From assembly GCF_023558375.1 (NCBI RefSeq), contig NZ_CP083761.1:4047001-4111000 (forward strand): DNA of 64,000 bases, given 5' to 3'. Made by a program: the position numbers and the translations under genes. The stretch is from Chroococcidiopsis sp. CCMEE 29 (GTDB taxonomy: Bacteria; Cyanobacteriota; Cyanobacteriia; Cyanobacteriales; Chroococcidiopsidaceae). The stretch's first letter is position 1, and the number at the start of each line of letters is the position of its first letter. Shown piece by piece: positions 52,601-62,606 of this stretch. The notes under the pieces are model-generated. The model searched no databases and was not told where the DNA came from. It saw only the letters and a program-made list of their open reading frames with translations.

Positions 52601-54712
52601 CCGCCGACTCCTGCTAACTATACTCAACGCAGCGGTCGAGCAGGACGAAGTGGACAAGAGGCACTCGTCATTACCTATGCCTCCGTTGGTAGCGGACACG
52701 ACCAGTATTTCTTCCAGCGTCCAGAGCAAATGGTGGCAGGGGTGGTAGCGCCACCAAAGCTGGAACTGGGCAACCAAGACTTGATCCAGTCTCACGTTTA
52801 TTCCATTTGGTTAGCCCAGACAGGGCAGGATTTAAAAGAATCGATGAATCAAATTCTCGACCTGGATTTAGCAGCATATCCCTTGAAAGATTCTGTGCGA
52901 TCGCAACTAGCACTCACGCCTGATGCTAAAGAAAAATGTCTTCAAGCTGCTCAAACAATTCTTGTCGATATCTTCTGTCAAGACGACCTGAAGCAAGCTT
53001 CTTGGTATTCCCTTGAGTGGCTGCGTTACACTATCGAAAATGCCCTGGGCACATTTGACAGGAAGTGCGATCGCTGGCGCAAGCTTTACGGTGATGCGAT
53101 CGCTCAACGAGATTGGGCTCGACAACTAATCGACGGTTCGGCTAAGGGGAGCGTCACCCAAGAACAGCGCAAGCTAGCCGAGACTCAGGAAAGAGAAGCC
53201 CGCAGGCAAATCGATTTATTAGTTGGGCAAGTTAGTCCGGGAAAGAGTCAAACCGAGTTAGAGTTTTATCCTTACCGTTACTTTGCTGCTGAAGGCTTCC
53301 TGCCAGGATACAACTTTCCCCGGTTACCAGTTCGGGCTTATATTCCGGCTGGCGACTCTGGCAGATTTATCTCCCGCCCCCGCATAGTTGCCATCCGCGA
53401 GTTTGCCCCTAGTAATGTTGTTTACTACGAAGGCTCTAAATTCCAGATTGCTAAAATGCGAGTTCCTGTGGGTGGCATTGAGGATAAATATATCCGGGTC
53501 AGCATTTGTCCTAACTGCGGCTATTTCCACGAAGCAGATAATTCCCTGCGTAACACTTGTGAAAACTGTGGTGCCAAAATTGTTGCTGATAGCTACGGCA
53601 ACCCCGCCAAACTCAACCGCGTACTGGACATAGAAACTATGATTACCCGCAGGCGAGAGCGGATCACCTGCGACGAAGAAGAACGGCTGAAGTACGGTTA
53701 TAACGTCACCACCTACTTCTGCTACGCAGGGCAGAAACAAGAAACAGCAACCGTGCTGACTCCCGATGGAACTGAACTATTGCGGTTAACCTACGGCGAA
53801 ACAGCAAAAATCCGGCGAATTAATCGTGGTCTAAGGCGCAATCAACAAGAACGGGGGTTCAAGCTCGATGTTGCAACAGGAGCCTGGGGCGATCGCAGTA
53901 ATGACACAGCCCCAGAAAACCTGCAAACAGAAATCAGTTTGATGGTAGACGATACCTGTAACATTCTGGTAGTCGAGCCAGTTAACATTCCTACTAGTAA
54001 CGCTGAAGCATTTCTCGCCACCTTCCAATTTGCCCTGCAAAGAGCAATCCAAGCGGTCTACAAACTCGAAGCAGATGAACTAGCTTCCGAACGCTTAGGG
54101 CAAGGACGATATTTGCTATTCTGGGAAGCAGCTGAAGGCGGGGCAGGTGTTCTTTCCCAAATCCTTGAAGATCCTCAAGCCTTCGAACGACTTGCTGTTG
54201 CTGCGTTGGATATTTGTCATTTCCAGCAAGAGAAAGAAAGCTGCACTAAAGCCTGCTACCAATGCCTGTTATCCTACCGCAATCAATTTGACCACCCACT
54301 GCTAAACCGCTACCTAATTCGCTCCTGGTTAGAACAACTGAGTGGCAGCACCATTAGTCGTCACGCCGCCGGCAATCCCCGCGAAACGCAGTATCAGCAA
54401 TTGCTCCAGCAAACCGATCCTAACTCTGACTTTGAGCGTGTGGTTTTGGCAGAAATTTATCAGCGCGGAATAAAATTACCGGATGCTGCCCAAGAATTGA
54501 TTGCCCAAGCTAATTCCAAACCGGATTTTGTCTATAGAGATGCCATGGTTGCTATTTTCTGCGACGGTTCAGTTCATAACCACCCTCAGCAACAGGAACA
54601 AGACCGAATTGCTCGTGAAAATCTTAGATATAACGCTGGCTATCATGTTCTGGTTTTGCGACACGATCAGGAGTGGAAAAATAGCTTAGAAGTCCTAACT
54701 TCTCTAATATGA
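49664..54712 (+). CDS. DEAD/DEAH helicase with DUF1998 and a Vsr-like C-terminal domain
   Basis: 1682 residues. The N-terminal RecA-like domain has motif [16 protein letters not shown] (from residue 116), [10 protein letters not shown], motif [10 protein letters not shown] (Asp231) and motif [10 protein letters not shown]. The C-terminal helicase domain has [17 protein letters not shown] and motif [12 protein letters not shown] (about 988-997). A zinc site ([13 protein letters not shown]; about 1282-1320) follows, then the DUF1998-type cysteine cluster [12 protein letters not shown] (from 1527). The last 110 residues look like a Vsr/PD-(D/E)XK nuclease (Glu1591, PDFVY at 1620, AIFCDGSVH). It could represent a fusion of the DISARM DrmA and DrmB functions, or a DruE-type protein. 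It likely acts with the two upstream genes on foreign DNA; inferred. Confidence 0.85.
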   Translation: MSDALNLQAILDIFNLRDEIIGDYRRYIESFLKIREPRLEAFVDRELERGELWPDPLVQLNPSYKSGATVTQLVQQGVLHPDCSHYFYKNGQPFRFHYHQQQAFLAAQRQEPYVLTTGTGSGKSMTYVVPIFDDLLRHPEIKGVRAILVYPMNALINSQKEEFDKFLTQVPNSPIRVEKYTGQESLTQKVEIQNNPPQILLTNYVMLELMLSRTHENRLVESPNLKFLGLDELHTYRGRQGADVAILIRKLRQRCGQDILCIGTSATMSTEGSRENRRQTVAAVASKLFGMAVKPENVIDETLERAIQRPTPSAEELHHSITAGLPPQAERSLAAFQTHPLSAWMEMNFGLAEEQGHLVRRTPISLATGAEQLAAQTQVPTQTCQETLKQMFLWGSKTKGLAFRLHQFISQGGSVYATIESREQRFLTLEGQYATTNDRLLYPLVFCRECGQDYYVVRYDPDNCTVTPQLAISLDTNDTDMQEGYLTLDEPGLWETDDEDRFPDSWFNETKKQGRVPKKEYASHIPQKLRVFPNGKVTNSLLEGTSSWFVAKPFLTCLNCGVVHDKKKNEFTKLSRLSSEGRSTATTLLCLSTVNRLKSSPAIKPEAAKILSFTDNRQDASLQAGHFNDFVQTSFLRAALNKALQTNQRLTHSQLANEVVKQMNLDQASYAIQPAQFGPGKKRNERVFCELVEYRLYEDLRRGWRIVQPNLEQCGLLVIEYDELGTVCEQLQLWQQHSYPLLLQATPAQRLFVTKALLDHLRKELTLDAALLQSDRLDQLKREVAQAIKDPWKFDTDERLHIATWASIASGDWERVKVKLTSRSKIGRFLRATATWPWLQQPLSEPEYNSLIQALINVLCTAGYLKLEGTQVQLRIDCMIWQAQTVDKIPVDPLVSKRLQGSEDSQLEVNRFFQDFYQGNAQQLHSLEGREHTGQVSNEDRQEREEMFRQGQLASLFCSPTMELGIDISDLNAVHLRNVPPTPANYTQRSGRAGRSGQEALVITYASVGSGHDQYFFQRPEQMVAGVVAPPKLELGNQDLIQSHVYSIWLAQTGQDLKESMNQILDLDLAAYPLKDSVRSQLALTPDAKEKCLQAAQTILVDIFCQDDLKQASWYSLEWLRYTIENALGTFDRKCDRWRKLYGDAIAQRDWARQLIDGSAKGSVTQEQRKLAETQEREARRQIDLLVGQVSPGKSQTELEFYPYRYFAAEGFLPGYNFPRLPVRAYIPAGDSGRFISRPRIVAIREFAPSNVVYYEGSKFQIAKMRVPVGGIEDKYIRVSICPNCGYFHEADNSLRNTCENCGAKIVADSYGNPAKLNRVLDIETMITRRRERITCDEEERLKYGYNVTTYFCYAGQKQETATVLTPDGTELLRLTYGETAKIRRINRGLRRNQQERGFKLDVATGAWGDRSNDTAPENLQTEISLMVDDTCNILVVEPVNIPTSNAEAFLATFQFALQRAIQAVYKLEADELASERLGQGRYLLFWEAAEGGAGVLSQILEDPQAFERLAVAALDICHFQQEKESCTKACYQCLLSYRNQFDHPLLNRYLIRSWLEQLSGSTISRHAAGNPRETQYQQLLQQTDPNSDFERVVLAEIYQRGIKLPDAAQELIAQANSKPDFVYRDAMVAIFCDGSVHNHPQQQEQDRIARENLRYNAGYHVLVLRHDQEWKNSLEVLTSLI

Positions 54713-54803
54713 GGAAGCCACCAATTTGCTTTAGCTTGGCTACAAATTGCTACACCGAAAGGATTTCCCAATCCAAAATCTAAAATCCAAAATAGGTTGA
54801 GAA

Positions 54804-54826
54804 TCCCCTGTATTTTAACCAGGGGA
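54804..54826. terminator. Hairpin between convergent helicase and rnz genes
   Basis: TCCCCTG and CAGGGGA form a 7-bp stem around a 9-base loop, placed between the two stops. It lacks a clear U tract, so function as a terminator is only probable. CCAAAAT-type heptamers lie just upstream (54770-54793). Confidence 0.4.
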
Positions 54827-54830
54827 GAGA

Positions 54831-55790
54831 TCAAACGCCTGCCTGAGTTAATTCCTTTTCCCGCCGCCGTGGGATCTCATAAGTCGTAAAATCATAAGCC
54901 ATTTCTGTATTGGGGAAAATCGCACGCGCTTCCTGGAGCAGGTCATTCAACTCTATATCATTTCCAGGAGCGTAGCGGGGGCTGAAATGAGTCATAATTA
55001 GTAGCTTCACTTGGGCGGCTAAAGCCACTTGCGCTGCCATTGTCGAGGTAGAGTGCATACGCTGAAATGCAAGTTCTGCATCCTTGTGGGAGAAGGTAGC
55101 TTCGTGAATCAGCACATCTGTATCCTGAGCGAGGGACACCGCACCATCACAATAAACTGTGTCAGTGCAGTAAGCCATTTTGCGCCCTACTTCTGTTGGT
55201 CCACACAACTGTGCTCCCTTAATTTGCCGTCCATCGGGCAGTGTTACTGTTTCACCTCGCTTCAGCTGACCGTAGATTCTGCCTGGTGGGATGTTGAGCG
55301 CCTTCGCTTTTTCCACATCAAAGCGTCCTGAACGGTCTTTTTCCGCTACCCGATAGCCAAAGGCTGTAACGCGATGTTCTAAGCGATCGCAGCTAACAAT
55401 GAATTCCTCATCTTCATAAATGATACCCGGCTGCACGGTGTGGACTTGGAGTGGATAGGACAAATGGGTTTGAGAGTAACGACTACAGGCGCGCAGGTAT
55501 TCATCTAATTTGGGTGGACCATAAATATCGATCCGCTGGGGATTACCCGCTAAACCACAGGTGGCTAAAAGCCCCATCAAACCAAAAACGTGGTCGCCGT
55601 GCATATGGGTGACAAAAATGCGGGTGAGTTGACTAATTTTTAGGTCACTCCGTAAAATTTGATGCTGGGTTCCTTCCCCACAGTCAAACAACCACAGTTC
55701 TGCCCGTTGAGGTAGACGCAGAGCGACGCTGGAAACATTGCGCGATCGCGTGGGTACACCGGAACTCGTCCCTAAAAATGTAATCTGCAC
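54831..55790 (-). CDS. rnz: Ribonuclease Z
   Basis: 319 residues from GTG at 55790 ([21 protein letters not shown], the usual N-terminus). The metallo-beta-lactamase motif is [13 protein letters not shown] (about 59-71). Further ligands are in the [16 protein letters not shown] and MTHFSPRY stretches. The enzyme trims the 3' end of tRNA precursors. The flexible-arm region ([27 protein letters not shown]) is intact. Confidence 0.95.
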   Translation of the reverse strand: MQITFLGTSSGVPTRSRNVSSVALRLPQRAELWLFDCGEGTQHQILRSDLKISQLTRIFVTHMHGDHVFGLMGLLATCGLAGNPQRIDIYGPPKLDEYLRACSRYSQTHLSYPLQVHTVQPGIIYEDEEFIVSCDRLEHRVTAFGYRVAEKDRSGRFDVEKAKALNIPPGRIYGQLKRGETVTLPDGRQIKGAQLCGPTEVGRKMAYCTDTVYCDGAVSLAQDTDVLIHEATFSHKDAELAFQRMHSTSTMAAQVALAAQVKLLIMTHFSPRYAPGNDIELNDLLQEARAIFPNTEMAYDFTTYEIPRRREKELTQAGV

Positions 55791-55974
55791 TAGGCACCCT
55801 ATCCAAGAATTTCGCTATTCCTTCTTTTATAGTGGCATGGCAGTGACCGACAATTGATTCGATTAATCCTACTGCTGCAACTACTGAGTAATTAGTTTAT
55901 ATTAGTTATTTTGACATCTATAGATCTGAATATTTTTAATAGAGACGTAATTTCAGTGTGAGGAGTTTGCCTGC

Positions 55975-57102
55975 ATGAGATTCAGATTGTGCTTAAACTA
56001 TTTGTCCCAGTTGCCAAGACAGCACTGGTGGCTCTCTATCCTCTTGTGGATGGCTTTGGTTGCCCCGGCTCAAGCAGCCGTGCAGTTGCGAGTAGCGATT
56101 GAGCAGGGGGTAAATCAAGTCAAAGTTGGCAGTTCTACAACTGCAGTGGTTAAAGATGCTGCCGGTCGGAAATTGGGACAAATTGCGGCAATGAATGCGT
56201 TCTCTGTCCTGCCAAATGCTCAAGGGGTTGCCTTGGAGCAAATGCACTCAAGTGCGATGTGGATCGAGCCGACTGGTAATGGCTATTCCTTTATTGGCGA
56301 TCGCTGGTATCGGGGAAAAACTTTGGTGGTTCCTACCGCCAAGGGTTTGACCGCTGTCAACTATGTTGACTTGGAACAATATCTCTACAGCGTTTTAGGT
56401 AGCGAAATGAACGGCAATTGGCCTCAGGAAGCCCTGAAAGCTCAAGCCGTCGCTGCTCGTACTTACGCTATTTATAAGCGGGAAAACGAAAGGAATGGCA
56501 CTTATGATGTGGGCAACACAACAACGTGGCAGGTTTACAAGGGCGTTGCCAGTGAATCTCCTGGAACCCTGGCGGCAGTGAATGCTACAGCGGGGCAGGT
56601 ACTGACCTACAAAAATCAAGTTATTCTTTCGGTCTTTCACGCTTGTTCCGGTGGACATACCGAAAATGTCGAGGATGTATGGTCTCAACCACTGCCGTAC
56701 CTCCGGGGTGTCCCAGATTACGATCGGGATGTTCAAGCGTGCCAATGGGTGAAAACAATTTCGGGCGAGGAACTTAGCCAACGGATTGCAGGTGTGGGAA
56801 ATGTGATGTCACTGACTCCATCTACCACACCTTACGGAAGCATTAAAACGATCAAATTTGTTGGCGATCGCGGCACGCGAGAACTCAAGGGAAATGATGT
56901 ACGTAATGTACTTGGGCTGAGAAGTACACGCTTCGTCATCACACAAGACCCATTAGGCTTACGACTGGTAGGTCGGGGTTGGGGTCATGGTTTAGGAATG
57001 AGCCAGTGGGGAGCTTACAATCTAGCGAAGCAGGGAGCCAATTATCAACAGATTTTGGGGCATTACTACCGAGGTACTAGCCTCGCCAAAATCCAATACT
57101 GA
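55975..57102 (+). CDS. SpoIID/LytB-domain protein
   Basis: 375 residues with GAGGAG before the ATG and a signal peptide (about 1-37, ending APAQAA). The SpoIID domain is recognisable from YLYSVLGSEMNGNWPQEALKAQAVAARTYA (about 130-160), with HACSGGHTENVEDVW and GRGWGHGLGMSQWGAYNLA near the end. SpoIID of Bacillus is a peptidoglycan lytic transglycosylase; in cyanobacteria such proteins presumably remodel the cell wall in the periplasm. The catalytic Glu corresponds to the SEMNG/PQEAL region. Confidence 0.9.
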   Translation: MRFRLCLNYLSQLPRQHWWLSILLWMALVAPAQAAVQLRVAIEQGVNQVKVGSSTTAVVKDAAGRKLGQIAAMNAFSVLPNAQGVALEQMHSSAMWIEPTGNGYSFIGDRWYRGKTLVVPTAKGLTAVNYVDLEQYLYSVLGSEMNGNWPQEALKAQAVAARTYAIYKRENERNGTYDVGNTTTWQVYKGVASESPGTLAAVNATAGQVLTYKNQVILSVFHACSGGHTENVEDVWSQPLPYLRGVPDYDRDVQACQWVKTISGEELSQRIAGVGNVMSLTPSTTPYGSIKTIKFVGDRGTRELKGNDVRNVLGLRSTRFVITQDPLGLRLVGRGWGHGLGMSQWGAYNLAKQGANYQQILGHYYRGTSLAKIQY

Positions 57103-57141
57103 TAAGCTGTGAGGCATCTAAATTGCCTGTTTTGGGAGGCA

Positions 57142-57212
57142 GGGGGAGAGTTCCTACTCCAAAATCCAAAATCCAAAATCTAAAATCTAAAATCTAAAAT
57201 CTAAAATCTACA
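57142..57212. repeat. CCAAAAT/TCTAAAA heptamer array
   Basis: About eight consecutive heptamers (CCAAAAT changing to CTAAAAT) fill the gap between two convergent genes, preceded by GCAGGGGGAGAGTTCCTACT as at 21246. The array runs into the desA stop codon. Confidence 0.9.
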
Positions 57213-58251
57213 ATTGCTTGACGTCCTCAAAGGATTGATAAGCCGCTTCGGGATGATAAAGATGACATTGATCCACAATTTCTTTCATCAGTGTCCAAGA
57301 AAATTGGCGCTCTTGCATGTAGCTGCCCCAGTTTTGCATTAAGCTATCGTGGGCCATCCGCAAATTGTAGGCGGGGATAGCAACAGAGACATGGTGGGGC
57401 ACATGTACATTAATGTTGTGACACAGAATTTCCACCCAACTCGGATAGGTACAGTGAACCGTTTCAGCCAGTTGGGCTTCTGCGGCGTTCCAGGTTTCAG
57501 TCGGACGAAACTGAATATCGGGATCTGTGTGATGCACTAATGTGAAGGTGCTCATCCAGAAGTGATACATCAGCCAGGGCAGAAGCCAGAACTTCACAAA
57601 GCCCCAAACGCCAGTCGTCATAATCAGAATTGGGAAGAAGACCGCTGCAAAGATTATGACTGCTGCAATCGAGACTTTGACCTTGCCCTGCTCGCGCTGC
57701 GAAAATTGAGACAGATCAAAATGCAGTGTTGCCCAGTGTGCGATTGAGGCGAGCCACCAAAGCCGTCCCCGCAAGGCTCGATAAAGTCCCCGAATCAGGG
57801 GATGCGCTTCTGCATAAGCCTCTGGTGTCAATGGCTGCCATGCATTATCAACCAGCAACTTATTGGTGTGAACATGGTGATGATTGTGAAGAATACGCCA
57901 GCTATGAAATGGATAAATCAGCGGCAGCGTTAAAAGGTGACCCACCCAATCATTGACCCAACGACGTTTCGCAAAGGATCGATGCCCACAATCATGAGCG
58001 ATTACAAATAGACCTGTCAGAGCCGTTCCTGTAAAAATCCAAGCGAGGGGTAAGAGAAACCAAGGTAGGCTGGCAATTCCAAGGTATCCGAGACCTACAG
58101 CTAAAACACTTATAAGAACGGATGACCAAGCCTTACGGCGATTTTTCTGAAAGCACTCTCGTGGGAGGGTTTTGATAATGTCTTTAAGTTGAAGGTTAAC
58201 ATCGGCTGAACGAATCAACTCATTTGCGAACTTGCTAGTCGTTACAGTCAT
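57208..58251 (-). CDS. desA: Acyl-lipid delta-12 (omega-6) fatty acid desaturase
   Basis: 347 residues from ATG at 58251 ([12 protein letters not shown]), matching cyanobacterial DesA; a longer start at 58293 lacks family support. The three histidine boxes are HDCGHRSF (about 90-97), [10 protein letters not shown] (about 126-135) and HVPHHVS near the C-terminus. Four to six hydrophobic stretches fit the membrane di-iron fold. The enzyme introduces the delta-12 double bond into membrane lipids and is part of cold acclimation in cyanobacteria. Confidence 0.92.
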   Translation of the reverse strand: MTVTTSKFANELIRSADVNLQLKDIIKTLPRECFQKNRRKAWSSVLISVLAVGLGYLGIASLPWFLLPLAWIFTGTALTGLFVIAHDCGHRSFAKRRWVNDWVGHLLTLPLIYPFHSWRILHNHHHVHTNKLLVDNAWQPLTPEAYAEAHPLIRGLYRALRGRLWWLASIAHWATLHFDLSQFSQREQGKVKVSIAAVIIFAAVFFPILIMTTGVWGFVKFWLLPWLMYHFWMSTFTLVHHTDPDIQFRPTETWNAAEAQLAETVHCTYPSWVEILCHNINVHVPHHVSVAIPAYNLRMAHDSLMQNWGSYMQERQFSWTLMKEIVDQCHLYHPEAAYQSFEDVKQL

Positions 58252-58513
58252 GAATTCGCTGAAATCTCCAAATGATGAGTAATGTTGCCACACGAACTCA
58301 GGCAGAAATTACCTGCTAAGTAAGACTGAGGCACTTAGCGGGGACATTTGCTGTGCGCTTGTGTGAATACTGATTGAGTTTCTAAGCAGGGAGATCCTGC
58401 TCTGAGCTGAGAGTGCTTATAAAAGCTTTACATTTATACCATACTAACGGTTACTACCAATAGTTGAAAAAAGTGTTTCGCAAGCAACGTAAAGCACGTT
58501 CGTCACTCTTATA

Positions 58514-59411
58514 GAAGCCATTTGACATCTATCCATTTGATAGCCGTTTGAGCATCAGTCTGAGCAAACAAAGGTTGAGTTTAGCTGTGGCATTGACCAA
58601 CGTTTTCTCAAAGTTTTTGACCAAACTCTTACATCGTTCCATCCAAGAATTAGACCGCTCAATCACCCATCGGGTTGCTACTCGAACAAATCCAGAGTGA
58701 CCTTGGGCTGCCTTTTCGGCTTTCGTGGGCTTGGGTGCCAGTTCAAACCTGAGCTTGGTCATCATCTGAGGATAAAGTTTTTGTAGGGCAGCGGTGATGG
58801 TGTTTGGGTGATAGCCATGGTCGAGCAAAATGGTGATTTTGGGGACGTTGACGGGCTTGGCTCGAAAGTAATCCAGGTGATTGCTTAGCAGTTCAATCAA
58901 GCCTTGGTCATCGGACACATTAGCAGGAGTGCAGTGGGTAAAAAACGGCAACCCTAGAGGATCGACGGCGAGATGGCGTTTGATGCCATTAGTGCATTTG
59001 TAATGGCAGAACCCTTTGGACTCGATACTAGCACTACAGGTGTTTTTCACCGCTTGTGAGTCAACGATTAGTAACCGCGTCCATTTTTGTTTTTTTTGAC
59101 ATGTTGCCGCACCTGCGAATGCAATCTCGTCATTATCTGTTCGAGAACGCCATCCGCACGCCACTGCTTGTAATGCCAGAATACCGTCGAGTAGGGTGGC
59201 AAGTCTTTGGGCAGGTCACCCCAATTACAACCATTCTTAAGTTGATAAAAGACGCCATCCAAGATTTGCCGCTTTGTCCAGCAAGGTGGCCTGGTTTTCT
59301 TCTTTTGGGGCACTAATGGCTCGATGAGCTCCCACTCTTTGTCAGTTAAGCTGCTGGAGTACGGCATTTATTTCTGATCTTAGCTTTTCATCAGAGATCT
59401 CAAATAGGTTC
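58514..59411 (-). mobile_element. IS5-family element (IS427 group-like)
   Basis: 898 bp. Terminal inverted repeats GAAGCCATTTGACATCT (58514-58530) and GAACCTATTTGAGATCT (reverse of 59395-59411) agree at 14 of 17 positions. Both ends are flanked by TATA, so the target duplication is TA or TATA. Two overlapping frames, a small size and a TA-type duplication fit the IS427 group. Confidence 0.85.
58529..59367 (-). CDS. IS5-family transposase expressed by a probable -1 frameshift
   Basis: ORF A (59367-59068) encodes the DUF4096-type N-terminus SSSLTDKEWELIEPLVPQ. ORF B begins in the -1 frame and carries the DDE domain (LLIVDSQAVKNT, then GIKRHLAVDPLGLPF, then ILLDHGYHP, then RWVIERSNSWMERCK). The two overlap at a run of eight A residues on the minus strand (59090-59097). 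A -1 slip on A-AAA-AAA joins VKKK to QKWTRLLIVD without loss. Both halves look intact, so the fused transposase may be active. Confidence 0.85.
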
Positions 59412-59462
59412 TATAGAGAAAGCCTAGAATTTGAGAATATGCAAGCATGAAGCACCATTAAG

Positions 59463-59940
59463 ATGACAACGCTACTGATTCAAACAGAAAGCATTCCCCT
59501 GAAAGTCAACTTTCCTGCAATCGTTCAGATGACCGAAGGGCAATTCTACGAATTTTGCCAAGCTAACCGAGATCTCCGCATTGAGCGCACTGCCGCTGGC
59601 GAAGTCATCATCATGCCACCAGCGTTTTCAGACACAGGCAACCGCAACAGTAAACTTTCCCAACAACTGGCGAACTGGGCTGACCAAGACGGCACCGCCC
59701 ATTTATCCAGATTTTGTCATAGAACTGCGTTCTGCTAGCGATAATCTCAGTGGATTGCAAGCCAAAATGCAGGAGTACATCGATAATGGCGCAGTTCTGG
59801 GTTGGCTAATTGAGCGCCAAAATCGAACGGTGTATATTTATCGTCCCAATCAAGCACTTGAAATTCTAGGGCAACCTGAAGTTGTCAACGGCGATCCAGA
59901 ATTACCCAGGTTTTGCTTGCAGATGGCAAAAATTTGGTAG
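59463..59940 (+). pseudogene. Uma2-family gene with a frame-breaking internal deletion
   Basis: The first frame (MTEGQFYEFCQANRDLRIERTAAGEVIIMPPAFSDTGNRNSKL) continues to WADQDGT near 59695 and then fails. The next frame resumes with PIYPDFVIELRSASDNLSGLQAKMQEYI to LPRFCLQMAKIW at 59940. Compared with the intact relative at 48727, about 40 codons including the FDSSTxFxLPNGADRSPD block are missing. Confidence 0.85.
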
Positions 59941-59973
59941 CTGTCCCAATAGAGTAGGCGTAAGAGTAGCGAC

Positions 59974-60783
59974 TTAAAGATCGTCGTCTGGGTTAATGCC
60001 CAATGCCTTCAACCGTTCTGCTAGTCGTTCGGCGCGTTGGCGTTCTTGTTCGGCGCGTTGGCGTTCTTGTTCGGCGCGTTGGCGTTCTTGTTCAGCGCGT
60101 TGGCGTTCTTGTTCAGCCTCTGTGGAAATCCAATTTCCTTTTGCATCATACCAGCGCAACCAGAGCCGATGAATCCCTGCATATTCTCCTTGCCATAGTC
60201 CCAAACCCAGCGCAATATCAGGCATCCAAACTTTAGACTCACTGAGATTGAGTTCTTGATAATGTCCTGCCTGTAAGATAAAGACTTGCAAACGCTCAGT
60301 ATATCGACTAAAGATTACGTAGTAAGGAATCCGCAAAATCTGCTCATAAACCTGCCATTTGGTAGGTGGTTGGTCATTTCTGCGCTTAGTCCGTCCTAAA
60401 TCCTCCTCTTCTGTACCTGGTGAAAGCAACTCAACTACAACGAATGGGCTGACTCCCTCTTGCCAAATGACATAGCTGAGGCGCAAATCTCGACCTTCGT
60501 AAAGTTTAGGCACACCGACTGCACCAAACCAGTCTGGGCGCTTGTACCAGTTTGGATAGCGCACATTGTAGTATAGATTCATGTCACTGGCGCTAAATAC
60601 CTGCTCTGGCAGATGGGTTGGGGGCTGAAACGTTATCCGCAATAGCTCAGGTTGAAAGTCATGAAATTCATCGGGCAAGCCGGGTTCCTCCGGGTTCTCG
60701 CTGGGTAAATCATACATGGTGGGTAGTGTTTCCCTGGGAGGACGGGGCGGATCAGTTTGCTCGACATATCTGGCAAAAGACAT
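59974..60783 (-). CDS. Uma2 family protein with C-terminal heptad coiled coil
   Basis: 269 residues from ATG at 60783 (GAGAGGTTGTC upstream). The core (LRLSYVIWQEGVSPFVVVELLSPGTEEEDLG, then YYVIFSRYTERLQVFILQ) is the larger Uma2 subtype. After WISTE the protein ends in four repeats of the seven residues AEQERQR, a 21-bp tandem repeat (about 60024-60113), then LAERLKALGINPDDDL. The heptads should form a coiled coil and the copy number can vary by slippage. Confidence 0.85.
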   Translation of the reverse strand: MSFARYVEQTDPPRPPRETLPTMYDLPSENPEEPGLPDEFHDFQPELLRITFQPPTHLPEQVFSASDMNLYYNVRYPNWYKRPDWFGAVGVPKLYEGRDLRLSYVIWQEGVSPFVVVELLSPGTEEEDLGRTKRRNDQPPTKWQVYEQILRIPYYVIFSRYTERLQVFILQAGHYQELNLSESKVWMPDIALGLGLWQGEYAGIHRLWLRWYDAKGNWISTEAEQERQRAEQERQRAEQERQRAEQERQRAERLAERLKALGINPDDDL

Positions 60784-61118
60784 GACAACCTCTCTCGTTA
60801 AGCAGAAAAGCACCTACTCAATCATTCTAATTAACAACATTGTCTTCGAGTCACCCATAGTAGTTGCCAACCATTTCTAACAAGGAGATCTAAGCGGGAA
60901 GCTTTAGGATTGGTTGTCTAGACAACACCAAGCTTGCCCAGCCGATCCTTAAAATAGGGGCATTGCCAGCACTGCCAGGAAGTGTCAGATCTGGGTACTC
61001 CAGCGGCGACTAATTCAGCGATTGCAGCACTCTTGCCAAAACTATAAAACTAAAAACTTAGCACTCAAAATTGGAGCGAAGCGACTCATCCCTAAGCCCT
61101 TCGGTCACGATTCCGGAA
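60784..61118. other. Gene-free stretch
   Basis: 335 bases between the Uma2 start and the stop of the membrane protein gene. No repeat, RNA or convincing reading frame was found; it should hold the promoter of the Uma2 gene. Confidence 0.5.
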
Positions 61119-62420
61119 TCAAGAACCTGATTGCCGCAACCGACGTTGCCATTCAGCATCAATTTGTGCAGAGCGCTCTGCTTCTTGATCTATCAGATCC
61201 GTTTCAGTAGTGTAAATTAAATCCTGCTGCTCAATGACTGTTTCTGCCGCAAACTGATCGGCATAGGCAATTTTTTGCTGTAAAGCTGCATCTGCGTTTG
61301 CCACTTGCCTTGCCCGTGCTTGCCGTTTCTGGTTGCGATCGCTAATCTTGCGATTACGCCACTGAATCCAGAAATAACGTACTAACGGTACACCTAGAAA
61401 AGCCATAGCGTAGCCCAGCAATAACAAGAAAATGCCTTGAACAAAGGCAACAATTCCACCCAACTCGGCGGCAACTGTACCATCTGCCAACAAATTTCCG
61501 AGGATCAATACGCCAACAAAATTCAGCACACCTAACCCAGCGCTGAGCATAATCTGTCCTGAAGTAGCAGCACTAAAACGGTACTTTAGCTCCTCTAGAT
61601 AGTCTGGAATTGATCGAGAACGGCGTTTAGATGCTGTAACCTGCAAATCAGGGAAGTGATATACAATCTGCCCTTCTGGGCTGACAACTGGTTGACCATT
61701 GAACCGGCTTAGCACTGGTAGCATGTAGTCCTCGTACTCCCTGGTATATCCCTCACCAATTTCATCTAAATAGGGAGCAATTTGTTCAGCTACTACTGCT
61801 CCGCCGTTATTACGAATTACACTCGCAATAATGGAAAAGCGTCTCTCTTCTAAATCAGCATTAGGATTGCCATCGCCAAACAGGAAAGAAAAAATAGCTT
61901 CAAAGAAATTCAGTTCCCTTGCTTCCTGTCGTCGCTGCTGATAGCGCCTGTTATAGTCTGGGGAGAAAATCTGGAACCAATTGGGACCGATCCAGAAGTA
62001 AGGCATATATACCATACCCCCGCCCGAACCTCGGCGATTGCTTCTATAGTCACTGTCTTTGTTGCTGGCAGTGAGGATAATAAAGATGGTGATAAAAACC
62101 AGCGCGATCGAAAGGAGTAAAATAATCCCAAAGGAGATCCGGATCAGATAAAACAGAACTCTCCAGACTTTTTGCCACCATTCTTGCAACTGCAACCGCA
62201 AAAACTTGTTTCGGAGAATCGTCCGGAAGTTTTTGGGAAACAGATAAACCATTTCGCCCGACTCGGCTACCTGCAAGTGTCCACCAGCATCGGAGGCAAG
62301 AGCCAATAATCCTTGTTGAGTTAAATCGACATTCAAGCCTGCTTGAGCAGCTACGTCTCCAACAGTGACGCGGTAGCCCAGCTGTTCTACAGCTTGCATA
62401 ATGGTGGGATTGGGAGCCAT
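61119..62420 (-). CDS. Conserved cyanobacterial membrane protein
   Basis: 433 residues with GAGGGAAGAG before the ATG. An N-terminal winged-helix-like region (MQAVEQLGYRVTVGDVAAQAGLNVDLTQQGLLALASDAGGHL, about 8-50) is repeated in weaker form at about 200-260 (ASVIRNNGGAVVAEQIAPYLDE). Hydrophobic segments lie at about 85-115, 295-315 and 325-350. The C-terminus is a charged helix. A membrane-bound regulator or scaffold is conceivable, but no function is known. Confidence 0.75.
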   Translation of the reverse strand: MAPNPTIMQAVEQLGYRVTVGDVAAQAGLNVDLTQQGLLALASDAGGHLQVAESGEMVYLFPKNFRTILRNKFLRLQLQEWWQKVWRVLFYLIRISFGIILLLSIALVFITIFIILTASNKDSDYRSNRRGSGGGMVYMPYFWIGPNWFQIFSPDYNRRYQQRRQEARELNFFEAIFSFLFGDGNPNADLEERRFSIIASVIRNNGGAVVAEQIAPYLDEIGEGYTREYEDYMLPVLSRFNGQPVVSPEGQIVYHFPDLQVTASKRRSRSIPDYLEELKYRFSAATSGQIMLSAGLGVLNFVGVLILGNLLADGTVAAELGGIVAFVQGIFLLLLGYAMAFLGVPLVRYFWIQWRNRKISDRNQKRQARARQVANADAALQQKIAYADQFAAETVIEQQDLIYTTETDLIDQEAERSAQIDAEWQRRLRQSGS

Positions 62421-62606
62421 GCTCTTCCCTCGCTTAAAAAGTAGTCTTCTTTAAGTATAAAGTTCTGTCTTGATTTAGTTCGCATAGGCAAGGCTAAACG
62501 AGAAAAGCTCCTGCACTCCAAACATCTCAGGACATAATTAAAGCAGTTCCAGTAGAAAAATTGTCCCATTCAGCCCTGCCATTTACGGATTTAGCTAGAG
62601 CCAACT

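Noticed and set aside
40682-54712. BREX, type I or type III restriction-modification
   Set aside because: No PglX/BrxL/BrxC set, no HsdS, no Mod/Res pair; the helicase types and DUF1998 point to a DISARM- or Druantia-related system.
59581-59940. A separate 119-codon gene
   Set aside because: Only its second half is Uma2-like; the first half is the out-of-frame reading of the same broken gene.
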